Origin: Paraclostridium dentum
Lineage (GTDB): Bacteria; Bacillota; Clostridia; Peptostreptococcales; Peptostreptococcaceae
Reading direction: 5' to 3'
DNA: 64,000 nt
NCBI RefSeq assembly: GCF_012922555.1
Contig: NZ_WIPK01000008.1
Location: forward strand, 1 to 64,000
Shown one piece after another: positions 28,512 through 36,269 of the stretch. Under the pieces are notes generated by a model. It did no database searches. It had not been told where the DNA came from and saw only the letters and a program-made list of their open reading frames with translations. The position numbers and the translations under genes were made by a program. Within the stretch, counting starts at the first letter, position 1. Each line of letters opens with the position of its first letter.

Positions 28512-28850
28512 TTATAGTGCTTGTTTAGTAAAAATTACTTTTTCCTTATCGTTTTTAATAGATATACTTGAATTTGAGTAATCAATTTCAAAGTTTGCGA
28601 ATGCAGAGAATAAATCAATATCTCTCATAAGATGTACTGTCATTAAATTATTTAATTTATTGAATCTAAGTATTATTGATCTAACGAATGGAAATTGTAA
28701 CCTTGATGCAAAGAAAATGCTACTATCGCCACAATCTATATCTAAACTTCTATAATTAATATCAATGAATAAGTCTATATCGTTATCTTCCTCTCTTATA
28801 ATTCTATAGTCAAATTCTGTATCTAAATTTAAATTTCCTATTTTAATCAT
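28512..28850 (-). CDS. Hypothetical protein, 112 residues
   Basis: I do not recognise this protein. It is soluble, rich in Asp, Ile and Phe, with a strand-rich N-terminal half (DIDLFIDINYRSLDIDCGDS) and no signal or membrane segment. I chose the ATG at 28850, which has AAGGAG about ten bases upstream; an in-frame ATG at 28895 would add 15 residues with no ribosome-binding site. It is monocistronic, ending in the shared terminator with adhE. Codon use is like its neighbours. Confidence 0.65.
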   Translation of the reverse strand: MIKIGNLNLDTEFDYRIIREEDNDIDLFIDINYRSLDIDCGDSSIFFASRLQFPFVRSIILRFNKLNNLMTVHLMRDIDLFSAFANFEIDYSNSSISIKNDKEKVIFTKQAL

Positions 28851-28920
28851 AAACAACAACTCCTTAATAGTTATTAATAAACTATTATACTCCAAAAATT
28901 TTAAATATCAATATTATAAT

Positions 28921-28990
28921 AAAAAAGAGCTTTCATCGGGGGAACGAAAGCTCACAATTGGGGAGATTGAGTTAAATATTGTTTAAATAT
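28921..28990 (-). ncRNA. Putative C-rich small RNA ending in a strong terminator
   Basis: On the minus strand GAGCTTTC-loop-GAAAGCTC (28927-28953) is followed by a T run (28921-28926). The loop contains TTCCCCCG and the 5' flank contains TCTCCCCAA, both C-rich and potentially unpaired, as in Gram-positive sRNAs that pair with Shine-Dalgarno sequences. The neighbouring minus-strand gene at 29073 already has its own terminator, so this second one needs a transcript. A TATAAT at 28997-29002 could set a start near 28990, but its -35 is poor. No ORF is present. Confidence 0.35.
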
Positions 28991-29029
28991 TTATATATTA
29001 TATTATTACCTCAATTTTAAGTTTTATAA

Positions 29030-29066
29030 CACAAAAATCAAAAAAACTCCCTAAAATTTTAGGGAG
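29030..29066 (-). terminator. Terminator of the gene at 29073
   Basis: The perfect palindrome CTCCCTAAAATTTTAGGGAG (29046-29065) is followed on the minus strand by TTTTTTGATTTTTG. Confidence 0.85.
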
Positions 29067-29072
29067 AAAGAA

Positions 29073-29321
29073 TTATTTTTTATTTATAAATTTAGGGCCT
29101 AAGTATTTTTTTATATCTTCTTCTGAAGAAAAATCATCTAATAGTATTTCTCTGCCGCTATCTTCTAATATTACTAAAACTTCGCAATCACCTTGTAAGA
29201 AGAATTTTCTAACAGTATCTTCTCTTACTTCCCTAACTTTAGTTACGTTTTTTTTCTTCTTTTCATAATCTTTTGTATAGTAACTTTCCATCATATTTAT
29301 AACTTTTGTATATCTATTCAT
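29073..29321 (-). CDS. Hypothetical protein, 82 residues
   Basis: I do not recognise this small protein. The N-terminal half is highly basic (KDYEKKKKNVTKVREVRED) and the C-terminal half acidic and hydrophobic (CEVLVILEDSGREILLDDF), ending in KKYLGPKFINKK. It looks soluble. SD AGGAGG is found upstream on the minus strand. It is divergent from the YkgJ-type gene, sharing a region of 87 bases, and has a dedicated terminator, which supports it as a real gene. Confidence 0.65.
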   Translation of the reverse strand: MNRYTKVINMMESYYTKDYEKKKKNVTKVREVREDTVRKFFLQGDCEVLVILEDSGREILLDDFSSEEDIKKYLGPKFINKK

Positions 29322-29408
29322 ATAAAAGTACCTCCTAATAAGTTTCGAAAAAATATGTTATAATAAGTGTTTGTATTAACCTAATAATTATAACAAGGAG
29401 TATTAATA

Positions 29409-30137
29409 ATGGCTAGCCTAAAAAAGATTGATATAGAGAAAAGCATAGATTTTGCAAAAGAAAATAATTTAATAGATGAGTTAAATAAAGTATATGAATC
29501 TGTACCTAATGGAAATTGTACAGGGTGTGGTAATTGTTGTATGGAATCAGTAGGTATAAATTTAATTGAATTTATAAATATATACCATTATTTAAGCCTT
29601 GATGAAGATTTAAGAAAAAAATGTTTGAGTAAGGTTATAGATTATTATTTCTTAGAATATGTAAAAAAGAGTCCTTGTCCATTTAAAGATGAAAATAATA
29701 GATGCTTAATTTATGAAGTTAGACCTTTAAATTGCAGAATATATGGACACTGGACAAAAGAGGACTATAACTCAAACTTAGAAAATATAAGTAATAGAAA
29801 TAAAGAGTATGCATCTTTAATAAAAGATAAATATAAATTTGAAATTAACAATGATGTTGTGAATTTTAAAATAAATTACTGTGAATCATTTAAACCAAAT
29901 GATAGATATTTGAGAAAAGATGAAAGACTTAACTTTGCAGATTCTATGATGGTATTAGATTCGAAAATTTATTCAAAAGGAATAATGAATATAGAATTCA
30001 AGGATAGAGGTATCGTAGAGTATTTTATAGAATCATTATTATACGAAGATACAGCTTATAATATAAAAATAAGAGTATCAAAAGATGAGAGCGTAAGAAA
30101 GTGTGCTTTAGATAGATTAAAAACAATAGTATTGTAA
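29409..30137 (+). CDS. YkgJ family cysteine cluster protein
   Basis: A 242-residue protein with the CxxCxxCC motif CTGCGNCC (about 38-45) followed by CPFKDENNRCLIYEVRPLNCRIYG (about 97-120), the conserved cysteines of the YkgJ group (putative zinc- or iron-chelating domain). The biochemical role is unknown. It probably has its own promoter (TATAAT at about 29356) divergent from the small gene at 29073. It ends ten bases before the MBL-fold gene, so the two are likely co-transcribed. Confidence 0.85.
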   Translation: MASLKKIDIEKSIDFAKENNLIDELNKVYESVPNGNCTGCGNCCMESVGINLIEFINIYHYLSLDEDLRKKCLSKVIDYYFLEYVKKSPCPFKDENNRCLIYEVRPLNCRIYGHWTKEDYNSNLENISNRNKEYASLIKDKYKFEINNDVVNFKINYCESFKPNDRYLRKDERLNFADSMMVLDSKIYSKGIMNIEFKDRGIVEYFIESLLYEDTAYNIKIRVSKDESVRKCALDRLKTIVL

Positions 30138-30147
30138 GGTGATTCTA

Positions 30148-31053
30148 ATGAGATTTAAAAATATAAAAGGAAACTCTTTTTACATAAGAGGAGGAACAAA
30201 CACTGGGGTTTATGTGTTTAATGATAAAAGTGCTTTGATTATAGATCCAGGGCTTCCAGGTGTTAGACCTAGAAATATAATTAGAGACTTAGAAAAAGAA
30301 GGAATAACCATAAAATGGATGATAAACACGCATGAACACAATGACCACTATGGAGCGGGATATCAATTTAAAGAAAAATACCCTAATTTAGTAAATATGT
30401 CTAGTTTCTATTCAAAGTTGTATATAGATAATCCTATCTTATTTTCTACATATATAATGGGTGGAAATACTAATGAATTTTTTGATAATATATTAATGAG
30501 TAAAAATATGAAAAATGTAAGTATAGATAGGACCATAAAACCAGGAAAATTACATATAAATGGCGAATATATAGAAATAATTGATTTAAAAGGCCATACA
30601 GCTGGTTCAATAGGAGTACTAACTAAAGATAAGGTGCTTTTTTTAGGAGACATGCTAGTAGGCGAGGAACTTTTATATAAGTTTGATTTATTATTTATAT
30701 TTGATGTAGAAGCATATTTAAATTCATTGGATTTATTACAGACAATAGATTTTGAATATGCTGTGTTAGGTCATTGCAAAAAAGAGTTAGATAAATTTGA
30801 AACATTAGACTTATTAAAGAAACATAGAGAGTCAGTAAATAAATATTTAAATCAAATAAGAAATATAATGAAAGAGCCTACAAGCTTAGAGTCTATTTTG
30901 AAAATTATATTGAATGAAAACAATTTAAGTTATAATTATAAGGAATATTACTTCTTTAAGTCAACGTTGGTTGGAATGATAAGTTACCTAAATAAATTAG
31001 GTGAAATTAAATATTTTATAGAAGATGGAGATGTTCTTTATTATACAAAATGA
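30148..31053 (+). CDS. MBL-fold metallo-hydrolase
   Basis: A 301-residue metallo-beta-lactamase-fold hydrolase. The HxHxDH metal motif is seen in NTHEHNDHYGAG (about 58-69), the third His in LKGHTAGSIGV, the bridging Asp in LFLGDMLVG and a further His in VLGHCKKE. A C-terminal helical region of about 90 residues resembles the winged-helix tails of GloB-like proteins. The substrate is unknown. I chose ATG 30148 because AAGGTGATT is then well spaced; GTG 30139 lies only a base beyond the previous stop and has no SD. Confidence 0.85.
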   Translation: MRFKNIKGNSFYIRGGTNTGVYVFNDKSALIIDPGLPGVRPRNIIRDLEKEGITIKWMINTHEHNDHYGAGYQFKEKYPNLVNMSSFYSKLYIDNPILFSTYIMGGNTNEFFDNILMSKNMKNVSIDRTIKPGKLHINGEYIEIIDLKGHTAGSIGVLTKDKVLFLGDMLVGEELLYKFDLLFIFDVEAYLNSLDLLQTIDFEYAVLGHCKKELDKFETLDLLKKHRESVNKYLNQIRNIMKEPTSLESILKIILNENNLSYNYKEYYFFKSTLVGMISYLNKLGEIKYFIEDGDVLYYTK

Positions 31054-31111
31054 ATATAATTTATGTTAAAATATAGAAGTTGACAAATCTGAAAATAAAG
31101 GGTGAGAAATA

Positions 31112-31906
31112 ATGGAATACGAAAAGTGGGATAAGATACTTGTTCCTTATGAACACGCTGTGGAAGAACTGAAAGTTAAATTTAAGAATACAAGAAAAGA
31201 GTTTTTAAAAAGAGGAGAGTATTCTCCTATAGAGTTTGTAACGGGAAGAACTAAAAAAATTTCATCCATAATATCAAAGGCAAAGAGGCTAGATATTGCT
31301 AATTTGGAAGATATGGAAGATATAGCTGGAATAAGGATAATGTGTCAATTCGTTGAAGATATATATACTATAGTAGATCTTATAAAATCAAGAAACGATA
31401 TGGAGATAGTCTACGAAAAGGATTATATTGAAAACTTTAAAGATAGTGGATATAGAAGTTACCACGTAATAATAAGATATCCTATAAACACTGCGTTAGG
31501 ATATAAAGAAATTCTATGTGAAATTCAAATAAGAACTCTAGCTATGAACTTTTGGGCTACGATAGAGCATTCTTTAAAATATAAATATGAACACTATATA
31601 CCAGAGGATTTAGCTATGAGATTGAGAAGAGCGGCTGATGCAGCATTTTTATTAGATCAAGAGATGAGCGAAATTAGAGAGCATATAATGAAAGCTCAAG
31701 TTATGTATCAAGTTAAATCTATAACGGTTAGAGATGTTTTAGGAAAAATACAAGAGCTTTACGATTTAGGTGAAACTCATAAAGCTATAGTATATCAAAG
31801 AAGATTAGATAGGATTGATACGGAAAGAGATATAACTGAAATACTAGCTTTAAAAAATGAGATAGATACCCTTTTAGAAGGGTATAATAAAAAAAGAAGA
31901 GGGTAG
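31112..31906 (+). CDS. Small alarmone synthetase, RelQ/YjbM type GTP pyrophosphokinase
   Basis: A 264-residue single-domain (p)ppGpp synthetase. RGEYSPIEFVTGRTKK, EDIAGIRIMCQF, GYRSYHVIIRY (nucleotide-binding G-loop and Tyr), EIQIRTLAMNFWATIEHSLKYK are typical of the RelA_SpoT synthetase fold. It lacks the HD hydrolase, TGS and ACT domains, so its activity depends on expression and allosteric control. It makes (p)ppGpp from GTP/GDP and ATP during stress. The terminator overlaps the stop codon. Confidence 0.92.
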   Translation: MEYEKWDKILVPYEHAVEELKVKFKNTRKEFLKRGEYSPIEFVTGRTKKISSIISKAKRLDIANLEDMEDIAGIRIMCQFVEDIYTIVDLIKSRNDMEIVYEKDYIENFKDSGYRSYHVIIRYPINTALGYKEILCEIQIRTLAMNFWATIEHSLKYKYEHYIPEDLAMRLRRAADAAFLLDQEMSEIREHIMKAQVMYQVKSITVRDVLGKIQELYDLGETHKAIVYQRRLDRIDTERDITEILALKNEIDTLLEGYNKKRRG

Positions 31907-31928
31907 TAATCTCGCTTCTTTTTTTTAC
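31892..31928 (+). terminator. Terminator overlapping the end of the relQ-type gene
   Basis: AAAAAGAAG (31892-31900) pairs with CTTCTTTTT (31915-31923) and the T run continues to 31926. Confidence 0.7.
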
Positions 31929-31978
31929 GCAACGGACTAAGTCGTTAGCTACATGGGCTAAGCGAATTTTACGCTTAA
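31927..31978. repeat. GC-richer intergenic repeat, copy A
   Basis: This short block begins ACGCAACGGACTAAGTCGTT and ends GCGAATTTTACGCTTA. Both ends reappear, diverged slightly, in the longer block at 33702-33812. It is more GC-rich than the surrounding sequence and has no coding potential. It lies between a terminator and the phosphoesterase gene. Confidence 0.6.
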
Positions 31979-32011
31979 GAAAATCAAATATAATTTAGAA
32001 AGGACATTAAC

Positions 32012-32704
32012 ATGAGTTTATATGCAATAGGAGATTTACATTTTTCAACTGCTGTTAATAAGCCTATGAACATATTTGGAGATAACTGGGATAATCACGA
32101 AGAGAAGATAATTAATAGTTGGAAAAGTAAAGTTAATGAAGAAGATACAGTATTAATTGTTGGAGATACATCTTGGGCTATAAATATGAACGAGGCAGAA
32201 GAAGATTTAAATATAATACATAATCTTCCTGGAAAAAAGATATATGTAAAAGGAAACCATGATTACTGGTGGACGACAGTAGCAAAATTAAATAAATTAT
32301 ATGATGATATGAGTTTCTTACAAAACAACTTTTATCAATATGAAGAATATGCAATTTGTGGAACTAGAGGATGGATATGCCCTAATGATGTTAAATTTAC
32401 AGAAGATGATGAGAAAATTTATAAAAGAGAAGCTCATAGACTAAAACTTTCTTTAGATGCAGCTAAGAAGGCTGGATTTAAAAAGATAATAGTTATAACA
32501 CATTACCCACCGACTAATGATAAATTAGATCCATCTTTATTTACAGAAATATATGAGTCTTACGGAGTTGAAAAAGTGGTATATGGGCATTTACATGGAA
32601 AAGAATCATTTAAAATGGGATTAAAGGGAATTAGAAATGAAGTTGAATATAATTTGGTATCTTGTGATTATGTAGATTTTAATTTGATAAAAATTATGGA
32701 TTAA
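32012..32704 (+). CDS. Metallophosphoesterase (calcineurin-like)
   Basis: A 230-residue dinuclear metallophosphoesterase. The metal ligands occur in order: GDLHFS (about 7-12), VGDTSWA, KGNHDYWW, THYPPT and GHLHGK. There is no signal peptide. Proteins of this small subgroup occur as stand-alone genes in clostridia and bacilli; the substrate (phosphomonoester, diester or dinucleotide) is not known. SD GAAAGGA lies before the ATG. Confidence 0.88.
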   Translation: MSLYAIGDLHFSTAVNKPMNIFGDNWDNHEEKIINSWKSKVNEEDTVLIVGDTSWAINMNEAEEDLNIIHNLPGKKIYVKGNHDYWWTTVAKLNKLYDDMSFLQNNFYQYEEYAICGTRGWICPNDVKFTEDDEKIYKREAHRLKLSLDAAKKAGFKKIIVITHYPPTNDKLDPSLFTEIYESYGVEKVVYGHLHGKESFKMGLKGIRNEVEYNLVSCDYVDFNLIKIMD

Positions 32705-32776
32705 TTAATAAAATATGGTAAATACTATTAATATATCAAACCTGAAATATAAACTTTAGGTAAAGGAGTTGTTAAT

Positions 32777-33568
32777 GTGAGATGGGCATTAGTAATTTTA
32801 CTTTTATATATATTGCCTTTGTGGGTCTTGTTTAAAAACAAAGAAGATTTCAAAAGGGCGAGTATGTATGGAGGTATGTATGTAGTAGTTGCCACTGTTA
32901 TAGTAATCTGTAATATATATATAAGTACGATAAATAAAATAGAAGAAATTTTAGAATATAGAAGTTATGCTTTTAATGAACAGTATGAAGATAACCAAGA
33001 AAGCAAATATAAAAATGAAAAAATGGAAGATAAACAATCGGAGTTAAAAGAAACTAAGAAAGTTGAAAATAGTGAAAAGCAATCTTCAAATACAGAGAAT
33101 GATTTTAAGAAAGAAGAATCTAATACAAATGAAGTAGATAGTGTATCTATGCAAAAAAGTGATAAAGAGACCGTACAAAACTTTAAAAGTGAAATATATA
33201 AAATAGAAAGAAAAGCATTAGTACCTATGAGGGAATGCCTTCCAAATACTAAAAATTTAGATATAAATGTTAATACTATAAACAAAGCTAAAAAAGATGT
33301 TGCATATGCTAAAGAAATGTGTGATGAAGTAGTGCAAACTTATGAAGACATGGAAGTGCCTAAACTTTCTAATGAAGATGCGACTAACCAATTAGAATAT
33401 TCTAAAATATGTGTACAAAAGGCTTATATTTTAAGGGGCAAAGCTATGGAATGTGCACAAACCATGTTAAAAACTAAAAACTTAAAGTATATAAGTCAGA
33501 TAAAAGAATATCTTAGCTTATCTGATAAGGAAATTAAAAATTTTGTAGATACAATAAAAAGTTTATAG
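32777..33568 (+). CDS. Hypothetical membrane-anchored protein, 263 residues
   Basis: I do not recognise this protein. Two hydrophobic helices (about 3-20 and 30-51) are followed by a long low-complexity, Glu/Lys/Ser/Asn-rich linker (about 70-135) and a helical C-terminal domain (about 140-263) with alternating charge suggesting coiled coil. The start is GTG 32777 behind AAAGGAG. The tail is presumably exposed on one side of the membrane; its direction cannot be told. It is monocistronic and ends just before a terminator. Sigma-factor regulator or cell-surface structural roles are possible, but nothing in the sequence shows either. Confidence 0.7.
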   Translation: MRWALVILLLYILPLWVLFKNKEDFKRASMYGGMYVVVATVIVICNIYISTINKIEEILEYRSYAFNEQYEDNQESKYKNEKMEDKQSELKETKKVENSEKQSSNTENDFKKEESNTNEVDSVSMQKSDKETVQNFKSEIYKIERKALVPMRECLPNTKNLDINVNTINKAKKDVAYAKEMCDEVVQTYEDMEVPKLSNEDATNQLEYSKICVQKAYILRGKAMECAQTMLKTKNLKYISQIKEYLSLSDKEIKNFVDTIKSL

Positions 33569-33598
33569 AAATTTGATATAATGTTTAACGTAGAACAT

Positions 33599-33627
33599 AA
33601 AAAGCTTGTATTGTACAAGCTTTTTTT
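33599..33627 (+). terminator. Terminator after the 263-residue protein gene
   Basis: AAAAGCTTGTA and TACAAGCTTTTTTT flank a 3-base loop. The rest of the 379-base gap to 33948 holds the intergenic repeat at 33702-33812 and a promoter at 33890-33918; TTACGCTTAA also occurs at 33627-33636. Confidence 0.9.
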
Positions 33628-33701
33628 ACGCTTAAAGAAGAGGATACTTACTAAAAATTGTAGATAACCTATAAAATTTATTTATAACAAGATTATATAC
33701 T

Positions 33702-33812
33702 TTGAGCGTAAAAAAGCTTTTTGAGCAACGGACGAAGTCGTTTGAGTAACGGGACACGAGTTTACCGAGTGGACGTTGACGACATGAACGAAGTGAATTT
33801 CTTACGCTTAGA
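33702..33812. repeat. GC-richer intergenic repeat, copy B
   Basis: Bounded by GAGCGTAA (33704-33711) and TTACGCTTA (33802-33810), an inverted end pair. It contains GCAACGGACGAAGTCGTT, shared with copy A at 31927, then related words ACGAG, CCGAGTGG, ACGAAGTG. It is strikingly more GC-rich than the flanks and does not code for a protein. Confidence 0.65.
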
Positions 33813-33889
33813 ATTATAGATTATTTAGACATAATAAGTAACCAAAGTGAATTTTTTTAAAACACAAACATATACTAAATAGTGTTATT

Positions 33890-33918
33890 TTGATTTATAA
33901 TATCTAGTATGTTATAAT
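33890..33918 (+). promoter_or_regulatory. Promoter of the nucleotidase-like gene
   Basis: TTGATT (33890-33895), 17-base spacer and TATAAT (33913-33918). Confidence 0.75.
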
Positions 33919-33959
33919 GTGTTAACTACAATAATATAAAGTTTTATTTGGAGGTAAAA

Positions 33960-34520
33960 ATGGGAAAGTTAAATATATGCATAGATATAGATGGAACGAT
34001 AACTAATCCATATCATTTTATTCCGTACTTAAATGATATGTACAATAAAAAAATAACAGAAGAAGATTGTGTAACACATAAGTTAGAAGAATTATATCAA
34101 GTAGAACTAGATGATTTATTACAATCATTCCACACTGATTTCATTCATGCTTACAAAGAAGCTAATGTTGTAGATGGAGCTAAAGAAGTTATAAAGGAAT
34201 TAAATGAAAATCATAACTTGTACTTTGTTACAGCTAGAAGTGAGATATTGAAGGATATAACTACAGGATGGCTATCTGATAATGATTTAGGATATATAGA
34301 TGTACACTTATTAGGAAGTGATTACAAAGTTAGTAAAGCAAAAGAATTAGAATGTAATATATTTATAGAAGATAATCCAAGTAATGCTGAACAATTGGCA
34401 TCTGAAGGATTAACTGTATTATTATTAGACAATAATTATAACAAGAATATTGAAAATGAAAATATAATAAGAGTAAAAAATTGGGATGATATAAAGGCAT
34501 TTATATTAAGTCTCCAATAA
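33960..34520 (+). CDS. 5'(3')-deoxyribonucleotidase-like HAD hydrolase
   Basis: A 186-residue HAD-superfamily protein of the NT5C (5' nucleotidase, deoxy cytosolic type C) group. The nucleophile motif is CIDIDGTITNPY (about 6-17), motif II is FVTARSE, and motif III is IFIEDNPSNAEQLA. Such enzymes dephosphorylate nucleotides, but many bacterial members have uncertain substrates. I chose ATG 33960 because GGAGGT (33950-33955) precedes it; the TTG at 33948 lies upstream of that site. Confidence 0.82.
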   Translation: MGKLNICIDIDGTITNPYHFIPYLNDMYNKKITEEDCVTHKLEELYQVELDDLLQSFHTDFIHAYKEANVVDGAKEVIKELNENHNLYFVTARSEILKDITTGWLSDNDLGYIDVHLLGSDYKVSKAKELECNIFIEDNPSNAEQLASEGLTVLLLDNNYNKNIENENIIRVKNWDDIKAFILSLQ

Positions 34521-34543
34521 ACTTAAAGTGGGGGGCTAGATAG

Positions 34544-35029
34544 TTGTTAGAAGTTAAAATAAATAATAAAAAACAAACAATAAGTATAAAAAGTAAAGAT
34601 ATAAAACACATGTTAAGTGAACGTGAAGACTTTATTAGTGTTCAAGATATATCTAAAGATATAAAAGAAGACAGCATAATGGCATTTGATTGTCAGTTAG
34701 ATGATAGTATGTTTTCAGTAGAAGAGATTAATGAACTACTCGAAGAACTAGGTGAAGAAGCTACTGTAGAAGAATTTCAAATATTATTTGAAGATGTAAG
34801 AGCTTTTGTAAAAGATATTACAGATGAAATTGAGTCGGATTTAAGAGAACAGTATTTAAATGATGATATAAGATGCTTTTTTAATGTGTATAGTATAGAT
34901 GAAACATTTACAGATTTTAAGTTGGTATTTGTAATAAGCTTTAAAGATATAAGCATTGCATCACTTACTAGCTTGACTGAGTTAATAGGAAAAAAACAAT
35001 TAAATGGAGATTCTAAATTTTATAGTTAA
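34544..35029 (+). CDS. Hypothetical acidic protein, 161 residues
   Basis: I do not recognise it. It is soluble and strongly acidic, with a helix-rich middle (EEINELLEELGEEATVEEFQILFEDVRAFVKDITDEIESDL) and a strand-like C-terminal part ending ELIGKKQLNGDSKFYS. It starts at TTG 34544 behind GGGGGG (34530-34535). It is 23 bases downstream of the HAD gene and is followed by a terminator, so the two probably share the promoter at 33890. Phenylalanine and isoleucine spacing suggests a folded domain rather than a disordered tail. Confidence 0.65.
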   Translation: MLEVKINNKKQTISIKSKDIKHMLSEREDFISVQDISKDIKEDSIMAFDCQLDDSMFSVEEINELLEELGEEATVEEFQILFEDVRAFVKDITDEIESDLREQYLNDDIRCFFNVYSIDETFTDFKLVFVISFKDISIASLTSLTELIGKKQLNGDSKFYS

Positions 35030-35037
35030 AAATAGTT

Positions 35038-35081
35038 TTGGGGATGCCTTAAATAAAAACATTTAAGACACCCCCATTTTA
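35038..35081 (+). terminator. Terminator after the acidic protein gene
   Basis: TGGGGATGCCTTAAAT (35039-35054) pairs with ATTTAAGACACCCCCA (35061-35076) with small internal mismatch, followed by TTTT. Confidence 0.75.
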
Positions 35082-35177
35082 ATGTAAAAGAATATAAATT
35101 GTAATAATGAAAAATTAAAAGTATAATAATACCTATAAAATAAGATGAATAAAAATAAAAGAAAGGACGGAAATGGG

Positions 35178-35507
35178 ATGCCACAAATAAAAATAAGAGG
35201 AATAAATGAAACTGATGTATGTAAAATAAGCGAGAATATGATAGATAAATTAGTTGAAGCAGTTAAATGCCCAAGAGATTATTTTGAAATAGAGTGTATA
35301 AAGTCAGTTGCTATAAGAGATGGGAAGATTGCAGAGGTATATCCTTTTGTAGAAGTTGCATGGTTTGATAGAGGACAGGAAGTTCAAGATGTAGTTGCTA
35401 AAATTATAACTGATAGTATAAGAAATAATTTAGATGTAGAAAGTATGGATTTAGCTTTTACAGTCTTTGAGAAAGAAAAGTATTATGAAAATGGAGAACA
35501 TTTTTAA
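35178..35507 (+). CDS. DUF1904 family protein
   Basis: A 109-residue protein matching DUF1904 in size and pattern (MPQIKIRGI at the start; VEVAWFDRGQEVQDVVA; MDLAFTVFEKEKYYENGEHF at the end), which adopts a tautomerase/4-oxalocrotonate-like fold in solved homologues as far as I recall. No function is known. ATG 35178 is preferred over 35145 because GAAAGGA lies about ten bases upstream and the added residues have no counterpart. The end lies close to the pseudouridine synthase gene, whose start is 17 bases beyond the stop. Confidence 0.78.
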   Translation: MPQIKIRGINETDVCKISENMIDKLVEAVKCPRDYFEIECIKSVAIRDGKIAEVYPFVEVAWFDRGQEVQDVVAKIITDSIRNNLDVESMDLAFTVFEKEKYYENGEHF

Positions 35508-35523
35508 AAGGAAGGTACAGATT

Positions 35524-36246
35524 ATGGCTAAAAAACAACGATTAGATAAAGTACTTTCTAACCTAGGCTATGGAAGTAGAGCTGAAATAAAGAGAGATTG
35601 CAAAAATGGACTAGTTAAAGTAAATGGGAAAATAGAAAATAACCCGGGTCTTCAAGTTGATACGGATAAAGATATTATAAATTTTGATGGAGAAACTATA
35701 GAATATAAAGAATTTATATACTTAATGTTAAACAAACCAGAGGGGTATATATCAGCTACTTTTGATAAACATGATCCTATAGTTTTAGATTTGATAGATA
35801 AGAAATCATTAGCATTTGAACCGTTTCCAGTAGGAAGGTTAGATAAGGATACTGAGGGGTTATTAGTATTAACTAATGATGGACAATTATCACATAGGGT
35901 TTTATCACCAAAGAGTCATGTTCCTAAAACTTACTTTGCAGAAATTGATGGAGTTGTAACAGAAGATGATATAAAAGCTTTTAAAGAAGGAGTAATATTA
36001 GATGATGGCTATAAAACTATGCCAGCAGAACTTATTATTCTTGAAAGTGGAGACGTATCTAAAATAGAACTTACTATACATGAAGGTAAGTTTCATCAAG
36101 TAAAAAGGATGTTTGAAAGTGTAGACAAAAAAGTTACGTACTTAAAGAGACTTTCTATGGGAAAACTAAATCTAGATGAAAGTTTAGAGTTGGGAGAATA
36201 TAGAGAATTAACAGAAGAAGAAGTTAAATTAATAGAAGAAAGATAA
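35524..36246 (+). CDS. RsuA/RluB-family pseudouridine synthase
   Basis: A 240-residue rRNA pseudouridine synthase. An N-terminal S4 RNA-binding domain (about 1-60: KKQRLDKVLSNLGYGSRAE) is followed by the catalytic domain with GRLDKDTEGLLVLTNDG (catalytic Asp in R-L-D). Members modify either 16S U516 (RsuA) or 23S U2605 (RluB); I cannot tell which. The chosen ATG 35524 has AAGGAAGGT upstream; the open frame extends to 35467 inside the DUF1904 gene, but those residues do not belong. It probably forms an operon with the DUF1904 gene and rlmD. Confidence 0.9.
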   Translation: MAKKQRLDKVLSNLGYGSRAEIKRDCKNGLVKVNGKIENNPGLQVDTDKDIINFDGETIEYKEFIYLMLNKPEGYISATFDKHDPIVLDLIDKKSLAFEPFPVGRLDKDTEGLLVLTNDGQLSHRVLSPKSHVPKTYFAEIDGVVTEDDIKAFKEGVILDDGYKTMPAELIILESGDVSKIELTIHEGKFHQVKRMFESVDKKVTYLKRLSMGKLNLDESLELGEYRELTEEEVKLIEER

Positions 36247-36269
36247 TTTTGTATACGGAGGATTAAAGA

